Source of the DNA: Breoghania sp037026715
GTDB lineage: Bacteria > Pseudomonadota > Alphaproteobacteria > Rhizobiales > Stappiaceae
Assembly: GCF_037026715.1 (NCBI RefSeq)
Contig: NZ_JBANCG010000006.1
Span: forward strand, 186,001-250,000
DNA: 64,000 bases
Reading direction: 5' to 3'
Each line of letters starts with the position of its first letter. The stretch's first letter is position 1. Shown one piece after another: positions 16,477-25,487 of the stretch. A program made the position numbers and the translations under genes. The notes beneath the pieces are model-generated. The model ran no database searches, had not been told where the DNA came from, and saw only the letters and a list, made by a program, of their open reading frames with translations.

Positions 16477-16600
16477 AGCGCTTTCATCCGCCGGTGAAAA
16501 CGTGGCCTGGGGCCTTTTTCATTGCCATGCCAAAGATTCCCTCTGGCATCGGCGTGTCGGATTTCTATGATCCGGCTCAAACAATGACAGAGGGTGATTC

Positions 16601-18286
16601 ATGATCGACGCATCGGGTGAGACCGTCCAGAAAACCGGAGGCCAGCTTCTTGTCGAGGCATTGGAGGCAAACGGGGCGGAGCGGGTCTTCTGCGTTCCCG
16701 GCGAAAGCTACCTTGCGGTTCTCGACGCGCTGGTGGACGCCTCCATCCCCGTGACCGTCTGCCGCCAGGAAGGCGGCGCGGCGATGATGGCGGAGGCCTG
16801 GGGCAAGCTTTCCGGCAAGCCCGGCATCTGCATGGTCACCCGCGGCCCCGGCGCCACCAACGCTTCCGCCGGTGTCCACGTTGCCCAGCAGGATTCCACG
16901 CCGATGATCCTCCTCATCGGCCAGATCGAGCGCTCCATGCGCGGCCGCGACGCGTTTCAGGAGGTCGACTACACCAAGATGTTCGGCTCCATCGCCAAGT
17001 GGGTGGCCGAGATCGAGGATGCTGCCCGCGTGCCGGAGATGATGGCGCGCGCCTTCTCCGTGGCCTGTTCCGGCCGCCCCGGGCCGGTCGTGCTCGCCCT
17101 GCCGGAAGACATGCTGGTGGAAATGGCGGCAGCCGTGCCGGTACCGGCCACGGTCGTTGAAACCCATCCCGGCCTTTCGCAGATGGCGGATCTGCAAAAG
17201 CGGCTGTGGCAGGCCAAGCGGCCTATCGTGATCGCCGGCGGGTCCGGCTGGTCGGAAGAGGCGGTGGAGCGGCTGAAGCGCTTTGCGGAGCGTTTCGAAC
17301 TGCCGGTTGCCTGTTCCTTCCGCCGCCAGATGCTGTTCGATCACGAACACCCCAATTATGCGGGCGACCTCGGCCTCGGCGTCAACCCGAAGCTCGTGGA
17401 ACGCATCAAGGCGTCCGATCTGGTGCTGCTCGTCGGCGGGCGCCTGTCGGAGGTGCCGAGCCAGTCCTACACGCTGTTCGATATCCCGAACCCGTCGCAG
17501 ACGCTTGTCCACGTGCATGCGGGTGCGGAGGAACTCGGCCGCGTCTACCAGCCGGCACTCGCCATCCACGCCTCGCCGGAGGCGTTCACCGCGGCGCTCG
17601 AGGGCGTGCAGCCGCCGATCTCGGTGCCCTGGCCGGCGGAGACGAAGGCCGCCAATGACGCCTACCGCGCCTGGTCCGACCAGCCGCCCGCCACGCAAGG
17701 GCCCTTGCAGATGGGCGAGGTCATGCTGTGGCTGCGCCATCATCTTGCGCCCGATGCCATCATGACCAACGGCGCGGGCAACTACGCCACCTGGATCCAC
17801 CGTTTCCATCGCTTCCGGAAATTCGGCACCCAGCTTGCCCCCACCTCCGGTTCCATGGGCTACGGCCTGCCGGCGGCGATCGCGGCGAAGCTGCGCCATC
17901 CCGATCGCGATGTCGTCTGCTTTGCCGGCGACGGCTGCCTGCAGATGACGATCAACGAACTCGGCACCGCGATGCAGGCGGAGGCCGCCGTCATCATCGT
18001 CTGCGTCGACAACGGCATCTACGGCACGATCCGCATGCACCAGGAGCGCGAATACCCGGGCCGCGTTTCGGCCACGACGATGGTGAACCCGGACTTCGCG
18101 GCGCTGATCACGGCCTATGGCGGCCATGCGGAGACGGTGCGCGAGACGTCGGAATTCGGCCCCGCCTTCGAGCGTGCCCGGGCGTCCGGCAAGCTGTCCC
18201 TGCTGCACCTTCATCTCGATCCGGAAATCATCAGCCCGATGACGACGCTGAGCGAGATCCGCAAGAAGGCGCTGGAGAAGGCTTAA
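16601..18286 (+). CDS. thiamine pyrophosphate-dependent enzyme, acetolactate synthase large-subunit-like
   Basis: This 561-residue cytoplasmic enzyme has the three-domain layout of the acetohydroxyacid synthase/benzoylformate decarboxylase superfamily. The catalytic Glu that activates thiamine diphosphate is seen in CRQEGGAAMMAEAW. The cofactor-binding motif is GDGCLQM (about 443) followed about 30 residues on by VDNGIYGT. No small regulatory subunit gene is adjacent, and the sequence differs from biosynthetic IlvB in the active-site loop, so it is better described as an ilvB-like enzyme of unknown substrate (oxalyl-CoA decarboxylase, glyoxylate carboligase or another). AGAGGGTG precedes the ATG. 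Confidence 0.87.
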   Translation: MIDASGETVQKTGGQLLVEALEANGAERVFCVPGESYLAVLDALVDASIPVTVCRQEGGAAMMAEAWGKLSGKPGICMVTRGPGATNASAGVHVAQQDSTPMILLIGQIERSMRGRDAFQEVDYTKMFGSIAKWVAEIEDAARVPEMMARAFSVACSGRPGPVVLALPEDMLVEMAAAVPVPATVVETHPGLSQMADLQKRLWQAKRPIVIAGGSGWSEEAVERLKRFAERFELPVACSFRRQMLFDHEHPNYAGDLGLGVNPKLVERIKASDLVLLVGGRLSEVPSQSYTLFDIPNPSQTLVHVHAGAEELGRVYQPALAIHASPEAFTAALEGVQPPISVPWPAETKAANDAYRAWSDQPPATQGPLQMGEVMLWLRHHLAPDAIMTNGAGNYATWIHRFHRFRKFGTQLAPTSGSMGYGLPAAIAAKLRHPDRDVVCFAGDGCLQMTINELGTAMQAEAAVIIVCVDNGIYGTIRMHQEREYPGRVSATTMVNPDFAALITAYGGHAETVRETSEFGPAFERARASGKLSLLHLHLDPEIISPMTTLSEIRKKALEKA

Positions 18287-18299
18287 CCCACGCTCTCCG

Positions 18300-18394
18300 T
18301 CGTCATTGCCCGGCGCAGTCCGGGCAATCCAGTGCCGCCGGTGCTACGCTTTGCACCCTCCGTCATCACCCGGACTACGCCGGGTGATGACGGA
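18300..18394. repeat. R4 intergenic repeat (GTCATTGCCCGG family)
   Basis: Two palindromes lie about 30 bases apart: GCCCGGCGCAGTCCGGGC within a GTCATTG frame, and TCACCCGGACTACGCCGGGTGA flanked by CGTCA and TGACG. A related copy is at 27911-28006. The repeat is adjacent to the 3' end of the TPP enzyme gene. Confidence 0.75.
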
Positions 18395-18519
18395 GGGGCG
18401 ATCTCTCTCTCCCGCGGCAAGGGCGCGAACCAAACCGCTCCACTCCCCTGCACAAACGCCGAACCCGGCCGCACCGAGAGGTGCGCCCGCGGGGCGAACA
18501 TGAATTGTCGAAGGGAGAA

Positions 18520-18596
18520 TGGTACCGCCTCCCCGGATCGAACGGGGGACCTCTAGATCCACAATCTAGCGCTCTAACCGACTGAGCTAAGGCGGC
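18520..18596 (-). tRNA. tRNA-His (anticodon GTG)
   Basis: This 77-base cloverleaf is encoded on the minus strand with an encoded CCA. The acceptor stem is GCCGCCT with AGGCGGT, the D arm TAGCTCAGTCGGTTAGAGC, the anticodon stem CTAGA/TCTAG with loop TTGTGGA, and the T arm CCCCG-TTCGATC-CGGGG. The discriminator is A73, and there is no sign of an extra paired G at position -1. This is the known derived state of alphaproteobacterial tRNA-His. Confidence 0.96.
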
Positions 18597-18689
18597 GCGA
18601 AGTGAGGCGGACCATATGGAGTTTCGTTTTCGATTTCAAGAGCCACGCGCGGCGAATCTGGGCCACTTATGCACAGGTCCGTTCGGTGA

Positions 18690-18727
18690 CGAAAAAGCCC
18701 GCGCCCCCGGTTAAGGGACGCGGGCTT
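18690..18727 (-). terminator. terminator of the first phasin gene
   Basis: A 9-bp stem AAGCCCGCG/CGCGGGCTT with a 15-base loop is followed on the minus strand by TTTTTC. It lies about 50 bases past the phasin stop codon. Confidence 0.8.
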
Positions 18728-18775
18728 CTTCATTTCGTGGCCCGGATCGCGGCCGGCGGACCGGGCGCGGCCTTA

Positions 18776-19276
18776 TCAGGCGGCCTTGAAGTCCTTCACG
18801 GCCTTGCCGAAGGCGTCCTTCATCGGCTCGGAGAAGTCGCTGGCAAACTTGCCGGCAAGCTCCTGCATGTCCTTGGCCTGCTTCGACACGGCTTCGAACT
18901 GGCTGCGGGCGAAGCTGCTCTGCAGCTCGATCGCCTCCGAAAGCGACTTGGCGCCGACCATCGACTTCATGAAGTCGTAGGTCGCGTCGGTGTTCGTCTT
19001 GGCGGCTTCCAGAGCGCGCATGTTGAACTCGATCACGCCCTGGCGGGTGGTCTCGTAGCTGTCTTCGATCATGTCGGTTGCCTCCTCGGCAGCAGATTTG
19101 AACTTTTCATAGGCCTCACGCGACTGGTTGAGGCCCTTCTCGGTGAGCTCGCGCATGGCGGCCGGCATCTCCACCTTCGGCATGGAGAAGGCCTCGAAGC
19201 CCGGCGCGGCGGATGCGGACGCCTTGCCGGCGGTGCGCGTCTTGGACGTGGTGGTCTCGGTCTTTGCTGCGGTCAT
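18776..19276 (-). CDS. phasin family protein 1
   Basis: This 166-residue amphipathic, Ala/Lys/Glu-rich helical protein coats polyhydroxyalkanoate granules. The phasin region covers about residues 35-160 (FKSAAEEATDMIEDSYETT, then SLSEAIELQSSFARSQFEA). AGGAG lies 8 bases before the ATG at 19276. A Thr/Ala/Lys-rich leader of about 25 residues precedes the domain. It is paralogous to the next gene (19779-20165) in the same orientation, but the 500-base gap and TGC-rich dyads suggest its own promoter. The downstream terminator closes the unit. Confidence 0.9.
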   Translation of the reverse strand: MTAAKTETTTSKTRTAGKASASAAPGFEAFSMPKVEMPAAMRELTEKGLNQSREAYEKFKSAAEEATDMIEDSYETTRQGVIEFNMRALEAAKTNTDATYDFMKSMVGAKSLSEAIELQSSFARSQFEAVSKQAKDMQELAGKFASDFSEPMKDAFGKAVKDFKAA

Positions 19277-19778
19277 AATGGTATCTCCTGTGAACTTTGC
19301 GGTTGCCGGGCGGCTCGTGATCGGCGCCCGTGCGCATCTCGCCTTCTCGACGTTGCGGGCGGGCGCGGAGCGCGCACCCGGGTATTCGCCACTTTGACAA
19401 TCAACGGGCCGCGACGTCTTTCCGATGGGGCTCGTGTCCAAATGGGACGCCACCATCCGGTTTCGCGTACGTTCCCGGTTCGCACTCTTTTCCGGTTCGC
19501 GCATCTTGCGGATGCGTGCCGGCGGTGCCGGAAAGGACCGTCACCTGGCGCGTCGGCTCATTCCTTTGGCGGGCCTTTGGCGAGCGCCTCACCTTCGGTG
19601 AACGCCTGAGCGTTTGGCCCATCCTCTCTTACGAAGGGTAAGATAACCATTTTTTGCTGCATTGCAACATTAATTTTGCATCGCACCATAAATCTTGTGC
19701 AAGCTGCTGTTTCGTCGCGATTTTTCGCGGCGTTGGTGCGCGGTGTCCGCCGGCATGGCACGCCGGCGGAGCGGGATT
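19277..19778. other. 500-base upstream region of phasin 1
   Basis: I see no gene here. The half nearest the second phasin (about 19630-19720) is clearly AT-richer than its surroundings, contains many TGC/GCA triplets and is the probable promoter and operator. If transcription starts there, the leader before phasin 1 would be about 350 bases, which is long and could hold a regulatory RNA element that I cannot identify. Confidence 0.5.
19654..19667. promoter_or_regulatory. TGC-rich dyad, possible PhaR operator
   Basis: TTGCTGCATTGCAA contains the palindrome TGCATTGCA, and more TGC/GCA motifs follow to about 19708. PhaR repressors of PHA systems in Paracoccus and Rhodobacter bind TGC-rich dyads upstream of phasin genes. 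The match is by type rather than to an exact consensus. Confidence 0.4.
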
Positions 19779-20165
19779 TCAGCTTTCCGAGCCCTTGCGC
19801 CCGACGTCGCCGGCGGTGCGGGCCGCGCTGTCGCTGAGGTCGCGCGCCTGTTCGCCGAGCGCTTCCATCTGGGTCTTCAGATAGTCGCTCTGCAGCTTCA
19901 GGATCTCCTGAACGTCATTGGCACGCACGATCTTCTGGGCGAGCTGGAAGGCGGCGTCGACATGTTCCTCCGCGTAGTCCAGCACCTTCTTGTTCATGTC
20001 GAGCGAGCCGGACTGGGCGGCGCTGGTCTGTTCCTCCACCCGGCTCACGGCCTTCTGTGTCGCATCCATGAAGCTGTCGAACGCCTTGCGGGCCTGATCG
20101 ACGCTCTTTTCCGCGAATTCGCGCATCTGCTCGGGGATCTCGAAATCGGATTTCGGGGTCGTCAT
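19779..20165 (-). CDS. phasin family protein 2
   Basis: This 128-residue helical protein is of the same family as the first phasin, with matching segments (RKAFDSFMDATQKAVSRVEE, then DVQEILKLQSDYLKTQMEAL). The ATG at 20165 has AAGGAG 6 bases upstream, whereas an in-frame ATG 24 bases earlier has no better site. It probably binds PHA granule surfaces or acts as a stress-related helper of granule partitioning. Two unequal phasins side by side suggest an old tandem duplication. No PHA synthase gene lies in the window. Confidence 0.88.
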   Translation of the reverse strand: MTTPKSDFEIPEQMREFAEKSVDQARKAFDSFMDATQKAVSRVEEQTSAAQSGSLDMNKKVLDYAEEHVDAAFQLAQKIVRANDVQEILKLQSDYLKTQMEALGEQARDLSDSAARTAGDVGRKGSES

Positions 20166-20798
20166 GGAAGGCTCCTTCTGCCGCTTCAAACACGGAAACC
20201 GACGCCCCGGCCCTGTCCGCTCCGGCCCGGGCCGGGACGGACAGGGCCGAGGGATGGGCGACGTGCGTCAATCGTTCGTCAATCAATATACGCGAAAGAC
20301 CACTCTCCGCCCGGGGCGAATCGAAGGTTTGCCGCGTTCGGACATCCGGATCCGCCTCGTCCGGCAAGCGTATGCTGCGTCAGCGGCGGCGGGAATGCAA
20401 CGCGTGCGCCGCCGGAGGATGCAGGATACGGATACGGGATGCGCCATACCGGAAAGGGAATAATGGCTGCACATGACATGAGGGCGACGAATACGGGTTA
20501 ACCACAAGCTCAACCAGATCTTCGGATCGGATATCTGCGCATGGACCCTGATAGGGATTCCGGTTATTAACAAGGTGTTAATCCGGCCAAGTCCGGGCCG
20601 TTTGCAGAACGGGCGAGCGGACCGGTTTTCCTGGCGCAAAGCCTTCCCATCTTGTGAGGGGGCAAGCCCCGGTCCTGTGCGGCGGGCCTGGGGCTTTGGC
20701 GACGGGAACTTGCCGGATCTCCGCTGAAGGCCGGCGGTTTGTGAAACCAGAGACCGAAATCGCATCCAGCGAAGTGCAGGGGCGGAGTTGCAGCAGCA
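20166..20798. other. 633-base intergenic region upstream of the PdhS-like kinase
   Basis: This region lies between divergent phasin 2 and the kinase gene. It contains a perfect CtrA box (20567-20581) in a short AT-rich stretch and an extra TTAA half-site near 20502. No convincing protein gene is seen. A 950-residue minus-strand frame crossing it is an artefact. Confidence 0.6.
20567..20581. promoter_or_regulatory. CtrA box (TTAA-N7-TTAA) upstream of the PdhS-like kinase
   Basis: TTAACAAGGTGTTAA matches the full CtrA consensus exactly. It lies about 218 bases before the kinase ATG and about 400 bases before phasin 2. CtrA is the cell-cycle master regulator of alphaproteobacteria, and DivJ/PleC/PdhS kinases act upstream of it through DivK, so the target is biologically coherent. 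Confidence 0.65.
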
Positions 20799-23700
20799 AT
20801 GAGCGCGTACGGCCGGACCTTTTTCGAAATCAGCGCCTTGCCCGCAGTGGCCGGGCTCATCGCGGAAACGCGTCCGGCCTGGGTCTGGTCGGCCGACGGC
20901 CACCGCATCCTGTGGGCCAATGCCGCCGGCGCGCGCTTCTTCCGCGAAAGCTCGATGGCCGCGCTGCTTGCCCGCACGCTCGCCGACACCGCGCCCGCGC
21001 GCCGTCATCTGGAGCGCCTGTCGCAGGGCCCGGCGGAGCGCGAGACCCTGGAGCGGCTGCGCTTCTTCATCGGCGCCCGGGCGGTACAGCTCACCGCGCT
21101 TGCCCGCGCCCTCGATCTTTCCGACGGCACCCGTGCCGCGCTGGTCGTCTCCGGCGATACCCGTATCGAGATGGCCGATCCGGTGCAGGAGTTCTGCGCG
21201 CTTCTGGCCGATAACGACGTCTCCGCCCTGCTGATCTCCGCCGATGGCGCGGTCGTGTCCGCCGCCGGTGTGCTGGCGGACGAGGCGCGGACCACCGATC
21301 TCGCCCTCGAAGGGGTCGATGGGCAGGGGGACATCCGTCTGCGCCTCGGCACCGGCGCCCATGCCGCCGAAGTCGCGGATCTTGGTGCCGCCGCTCCGGC
21401 CGCCCGGCTGGTGATCGCGCAAAACACGGCCTTGCCGCCAAGCCTGACCGTTCGCGAAGAAGCCGCCGCCGAACCCGAGACTTCCGAAATCGAAACCCCT
21501 GAACCGGCCGCCGCGCAGCCTGCGGCCGACGTTGCCGCCGATAACGCGTCGTTGCCGGCTGAAAACGAGGCGGGCGCACAGGTCGCCGACGAAGAGGACG
21601 GCCGCACCGTGGCCACCTCGAGCTTCCCGCGCACCTTCTTTCCGTGGAACCGCTTCCTGAAGACGCATGAGCGGGAGGACGCCGGGTCCGAGGCCGCGGC
21701 TGATGCCGCCGCGCAACCCGCCAAAGACGAGCTTTCCGAGAATGTTGCTGGCGAGGTTTCGGGCGAGACCTCCGATGAGGTGCCGCAGGCGGCGCCGGCA
21801 GTGATTGCGGAAACGATCCGCGAGGCAGAGCCTGCGCCACGCATGATGTCGCCCGCACTGATCGAGCGCCTCGCCCAGAGCGAGGAAGACCTGATCGCGG
21901 AGGCCCGCGCGGCCCGGCAGATGCTCATGGCGCAGGACGAGGGGCCGCAGGCCGCGCGCGACAGTGACGAGCAGCCTCGCGAAAGCGTGGACCCGGGTCG
22001 GCAGGCAACCGTAGACGACGAGGCCGGCAGGGCCGCCGCCGAACCTGCGGCCGAAGCCGAACCCGAAGCAGATGTCTTTAAGGTTGGGGAAGCTCCGTCC
22101 ACGCCCGCCTTCGAATTCGACAATGACGGCCGGCCCGTGCGCTTCGTTTGGCAGATGAACGTGGACCGCGTCTTCACCGGGGTCTCGCCGGAGCTTGCCC
22201 AGGTGATCGGTCCCGAAGCGGCCGATATCGTCGGGCACACGTGGGAGGAAGTGGCCGAACGGCTCGATCTCGACCCGAACGGCCGGGTCGCGTCCGCGCT
22301 CTCCCGCCGCGACACCTGGAGCGGCGTCACGGTGGAATGGCCGGTAACCGACAATCCGCTCGCCGTGCCGGTCGATCTCGCCGCCTTGCCCGCGTTCGAC
22401 CGCTTCCGCCAGTTCGAGGGATATCGTGGCTTCGGCGTCTGCCGGCCCGCCGACGCGGTGTCGATGGAACGCATGAACCCGGCGGCAGTGGCCGAAAAGC
22501 CGGCCGCCCCTGCCGAAGATTTGGCCGCGCCCGCCGAAGAGCTGACCGCTCCTGCCGAAGAGCCGGCAGTGCTTGTCGAAGAGCGGGACGAGACGGCTCC
22601 GGAATCGACAACGCCGGAACCGACTGCGTCCACACGCAGCGAGGCCATCGCCCGGGCCGCTGCCGCCGCCGCGACCATTTTCGGTGCCGGCCTGCTGGCG
22701 CGGGAGGCGACGCCGGAAGAAGCGGCTGCCGAGGCTGTCCCGCAGCAGGGCGAAAGCCCGGCCGACGAGACGGGGCCGCAGGACGTGGCAACGGCCGTCG
22801 CGGAAGACGCCGCGGACGAGACCGGCGACGCTGTCCCCCAGACAATGCCGGAGCCCGAGCCCGAGCCCGAGCCAGAGCCCGGGTCGGTGTCCGAACCGGA
22901 GCCCGAACCCGAGCGGGACTCTCCGGCGAGCGCGACGGTTACGCAGATGCCCGCGCCGGCGCAGCCGGCACCGGCCTATGGCCTCTATCACGACGCGTCC
23001 GGCAGCTCGCCTTCCTGGGGCCTGCCGGAAGCCGCCAATTCGCAGGAAGCCATCCCCGCCACGGCGGAGGACGGCGCCCATGCCGAAGACAGCCCCGCTG
23101 CCGATGACAGCGCCGACGAGGCGGTTGCGGCTCATGACGGGGCCGCCGAAGCACGCGCCGATGATGCGCCGGCCGAGGCGGAGATCGCCGTCGCCGAGCA
23201 GCCCGTCCTGGCATCGCCCGTGGTGATCGTGGAGCCTGACGCGTCAACCGATCTCGCCCCCTCGCCGGAGGTGGAGACGCCCGCGCCTGAAGACACGTCC
23301 GAGGTTGAACCGGTTCAGGCCGATCTCGAAGGCCCTGTTGATCTCGAAGGCCCTGCCGACGAAAGCGACGCGGCCCCGGAAGACAACGGACCGGAGACCC
23401 CCTTCACCGAACTTGTCACCGAACCTGTCGCGGAACCTGTCGAGGACATGCAGGCGGAGGCCGTGCCTCTGGCCGAAACGACCGAAACGCCGACGGCGGA
23501 CGAGGCGACAGAAGAGGAGCCGGCCGTCCCGAGTGAGGCGGAGCCTTTCCTGCCGATGGGCGACCTGCCGTCCTCACCGCGTGCGGAAGACGCACCCGAT
23601 CTGGGGCCCGAGCCTGACGCAGTTTCCGACCTGGAGTCCGAGGCAACCACTGAGCCCGAAGCGGCCGCCGAGCCGGAGGCGCTGCCAGAGCCTGTCGCGC

Positions 23701-25475
23701 AAGCCGATGGTGAAGCGGGCGACGAGAGTTTCGCCGAAACCGTGGTGCGTCTGGCCGAGCGTCAGGTGATCCCGCCCGACAGCCAGCTCACCCGGCCCGA
23801 ACGCGAGGCTTTCCGCAAGATCGCCGAGGCGCTCGGCGCCCGCATCGAGGAAACCAACCGGCCGGCCGACGAGGCGGAGGGCGAGGCCGTGCCGCCGATC
23901 CCCATGCCGATCGCCCCGCGTCCCAAGCCGCGCGCACCGGAGGAGACCCGCGAGGCGGAAGCGGTGAAGGCCGCCGAACAGGCCGTCATGGCCATCCATC
24001 CGCGCCTGCTCGATCGGCTTCCCATCGGCGTCGCCATCGTGCGCGACCGCGACGTGGAATATGCCAACCGCTCGCTCCTGAAGATGCTCGGCTATGCCGA
24101 TCTGGAGGCGCTGGCGGAGGCCGGCGGTCTGGAGGCTGTGTTCGTGCGGCCGGAAGCATGGCCGCCGGAGCCCGCCGGCAGCGCGACCATCGAACGCTCG
24201 CTCTGCATCCGGTCCACCGATGGCGTCCTGCACCCGGTCGATGCCTTCATGCACACGGTGCCGTGGAAATCCGGCAGCGGCCTGATGATCTCGCTGCGCG
24301 AAAAGCGCGAGCAGCCGTCCGAGGAGGTCGCCGCCGCTCTGGAGCAGGCGAAAGAGCGCATCTCCGAGCTTGAGGCGATCCTGGAAACGGCGACGGACGG
24401 CGTCATCGTGCTCGATGCCGAAGGCCGCATCCTGTCGGTCAACCGTTCGGCCGAGGCACTGTTCAACGCCTCCCGCCAGATGATGACGGGCGCCGCGCTC
24501 ACCGACTATCTGGCGCTGGAAAGCCACCGCTCCGCCCTCGACTATCTCGACGGCCTCGCCCGCAACGGGGTGGCCAGCGTGCTCAATGACGGGCGCGAGG
24601 TCATCGGTCAGATCGCCGGCGGGGGTCTCATTCCTCTGTTCATGACCATCGGCCGCGTTGGCCGGCATGGCGCGCGCGAGGATGCCAAGTTCTGCGCGGT
24701 GCTGCGCGACATCACCCAGTGGAAGAAGGCGGAGGAGGAGCTCACCACCGCCAAGCGCCAGGCGGAGAACGCCTCGTCGCAGAAGTCGGATTTCCTCGCC
24801 AAGATCAGCCACGAGATCCGCACGCCGCTCAACGCCATCATCGGCTTTTCCGAAGTGATGATGGACGAGCGTTTCGGCGCGGTCGGCAACGAGCGCTACA
24901 AGGATTATCTGAAGGACATCCACGCCTCCGGCTCGCATCTCCTGAGCCTCATCAACGACCTTCTCGATCTCTCCAAGGTCGAGGCCGGCAAGTTCGAACT
25001 GGCCTTTGAGGCGGTGCCGATCAACGAGGTGCTGCGCGATTGCGTGGCCCTGATGCAGCCGCAGGCCAACCGCGACCGGGTGATCATCCGCGCCAGCCTG
25101 CCGACCTCAGTGCCCAAGGTGGTGGCCGATCCGCGCTCGGTGCGCCAGATCGTGCTGAACCTCTTGTCGAACGCCATCAAGTTCAACCAGGCGGGCGGCC
25201 AGGTGATCGTCTCCACGGCGCTGGAGCCGACCGGCGAGGTGGTACTGCGCGTGCGCGACACCGGCATGGGCATGTCGCGAAAGGACATCGAGGCGGCACT
25301 TGAGCCCTTCCGCCAGCTCCACACCGCGCGTCTCGGCGGCGGCACCGGGCTGGGCCTGCCGCTGACCAAGGCGCTGGTGGAGGCGAACCGGGCGGGCTTC
25401 TCGATCGACTCGGAACCCAACCAGGGCACGCTAGTGGAGATCACCTTCCCCTCGCAGCGGGTGCTGGCGGAGTAG
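20799..25475 (+). CDS. PdhS/DivJ/PleC-type sensor histidine kinase with very long acidic linkers
   Basis: This 1558-residue protein has no membrane segments. A PAS-like domain lies at about 8-60 (PAWVWSADGHRILWANAAGA), a second at about 440-560, canonical PAS domains near 1065-1180 (PIGVAIVRDRDVEYANRSLL) and 1190-1300, then a HisKA domain with the phospho-accepting His at about 1338 (FLAKISHEIRTPLNAIIGF) and a HATPase domain (N box about 1449, DTGMGM about 1485, GTGLGL about 1514). The kinase core closely resembles PdhS/DivJ/PleC, which control phosphorylation of DivK and thereby CtrA. Residues about 220-430 and 565-1060 are Ala/Glu/Pro-rich low-complexity sequence, including alternating Pro-Glu. 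It is much longer than Brucella PdhS (about 1035 residues). A CtrA box lies upstream. Confidence 0.9.
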   Translation: MSAYGRTFFEISALPAVAGLIAETRPAWVWSADGHRILWANAAGARFFRESSMAALLARTLADTAPARRHLERLSQGPAERETLERLRFFIGARAVQLTALARALDLSDGTRAALVVSGDTRIEMADPVQEFCALLADNDVSALLISADGAVVSAAGVLADEARTTDLALEGVDGQGDIRLRLGTGAHAAEVADLGAAAPAARLVIAQNTALPPSLTVREEAAAEPETSEIETPEPAAAQPAADVAADNASLPAENEAGAQVADEEDGRTVATSSFPRTFFPWNRFLKTHEREDAGSEAAADAAAQPAKDELSENVAGEVSGETSDEVPQAAPAVIAETIREAEPAPRMMSPALIERLAQSEEDLIAEARAARQMLMAQDEGPQAARDSDEQPRESVDPGRQATVDDEAGRAAAEPAAEAEPEADVFKVGEAPSTPAFEFDNDGRPVRFVWQMNVDRVFTGVSPELAQVIGPEAADIVGHTWEEVAERLDLDPNGRVASALSRRDTWSGVTVEWPVTDNPLAVPVDLAALPAFDRFRQFEGYRGFGVCRPADAVSMERMNPAAVAEKPAAPAEDLAAPAEELTAPAEEPAVLVEERDETAPESTTPEPTASTRSEAIARAAAAAATIFGAGLLAREATPEEAAAEAVPQQGESPADETGPQDVATAVAEDAADETGDAVPQTMPEPEPEPEPEPGSVSEPEPEPERDSPASATVTQMPAPAQPAPAYGLYHDASGSSPSWGLPEAANSQEAIPATAEDGAHAEDSPAADDSADEAVAAHDGAAEARADDAPAEAEIAVAEQPVLASPVVIVEPDASTDLAPSPEVETPAPEDTSEVEPVQADLEGPVDLEGPADESDAAPEDNGPETPFTELVTEPVAEPVEDMQAEAVPLAETTETPTADEATEEEPAVPSEAEPFLPMGDLPSSPRAEDAPDLGPEPDAVSDLESEATTEPEAAAEPEALPEPVAQADGEAGDESFAETVVRLAERQVIPPDSQLTRPEREAFRKIAEALGARIEETNRPADEAEGEAVPPIPMPIAPRPKPRAPEETREAEAVKAAEQAVMAIHPRLLDRLPIGVAIVRDRDVEYANRSLLKMLGYADLEALAEAGGLEAVFVRPEAWPPEPAGSATIERSLCIRSTDGVLHPVDAFMHTVPWKSGSGLMISLREKREQPSEEVAAALEQAKERISELEAILETATDGVIVLDAEGRILSVNRSAEALFNASRQMMTGAALTDYLALESHRSALDYLDGLARNGVASVLNDGREVIGQIAGGGLIPLFMTIGRVGRHGAREDAKFCAVLRDITQWKKAEEELTTAKRQAENASSQKSDFLAKISHEIRTPLNAIIGFSEVMMDERFGAVGNERYKDYLKDIHASGSHLLSLINDLLDLSKVEAGKFELAFEAVPINEVLRDCVALMQPQANRDRVIIRASLPTSVPKVVADPRSVRQIVLNLLSNAIKFNQAGGQVIVSTALEPTGEVVLRVRDTGMGMSRKDIEAALEPFRQLHTARLGGGTGLGLPLTKALVEANRAGFSIDSEPNQGTLVEITFPSQRVLAE

Positions 25476-25487
25476 GGTAGGGAAACG

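Noticed and set aside
16510..16545. Small GGCC hairpin followed by TTTTT after the 130-aa gene as a terminator
   Set aside because: The stem is only four base pairs, too weak to call with confidence.
22853..22920. Short tandem CCCGAG/CCGGAG repeats as a possible VNTR or regulatory repeat
   Set aside because: They are in frame within the kinase gene and encode an alternating Pro-Glu linker, so coding low complexity explains them.
20283..23135. A 950-codon open frame on the minus strand opposite the PdhS-like kinase
   Set aside because: It is complementary to a gene with clear PAS and kinase domains, its product is Gly/Arg/His-rich with no domain, and such frames are expected opposite GC-rich, Ala/Glu-rich coding DNA.
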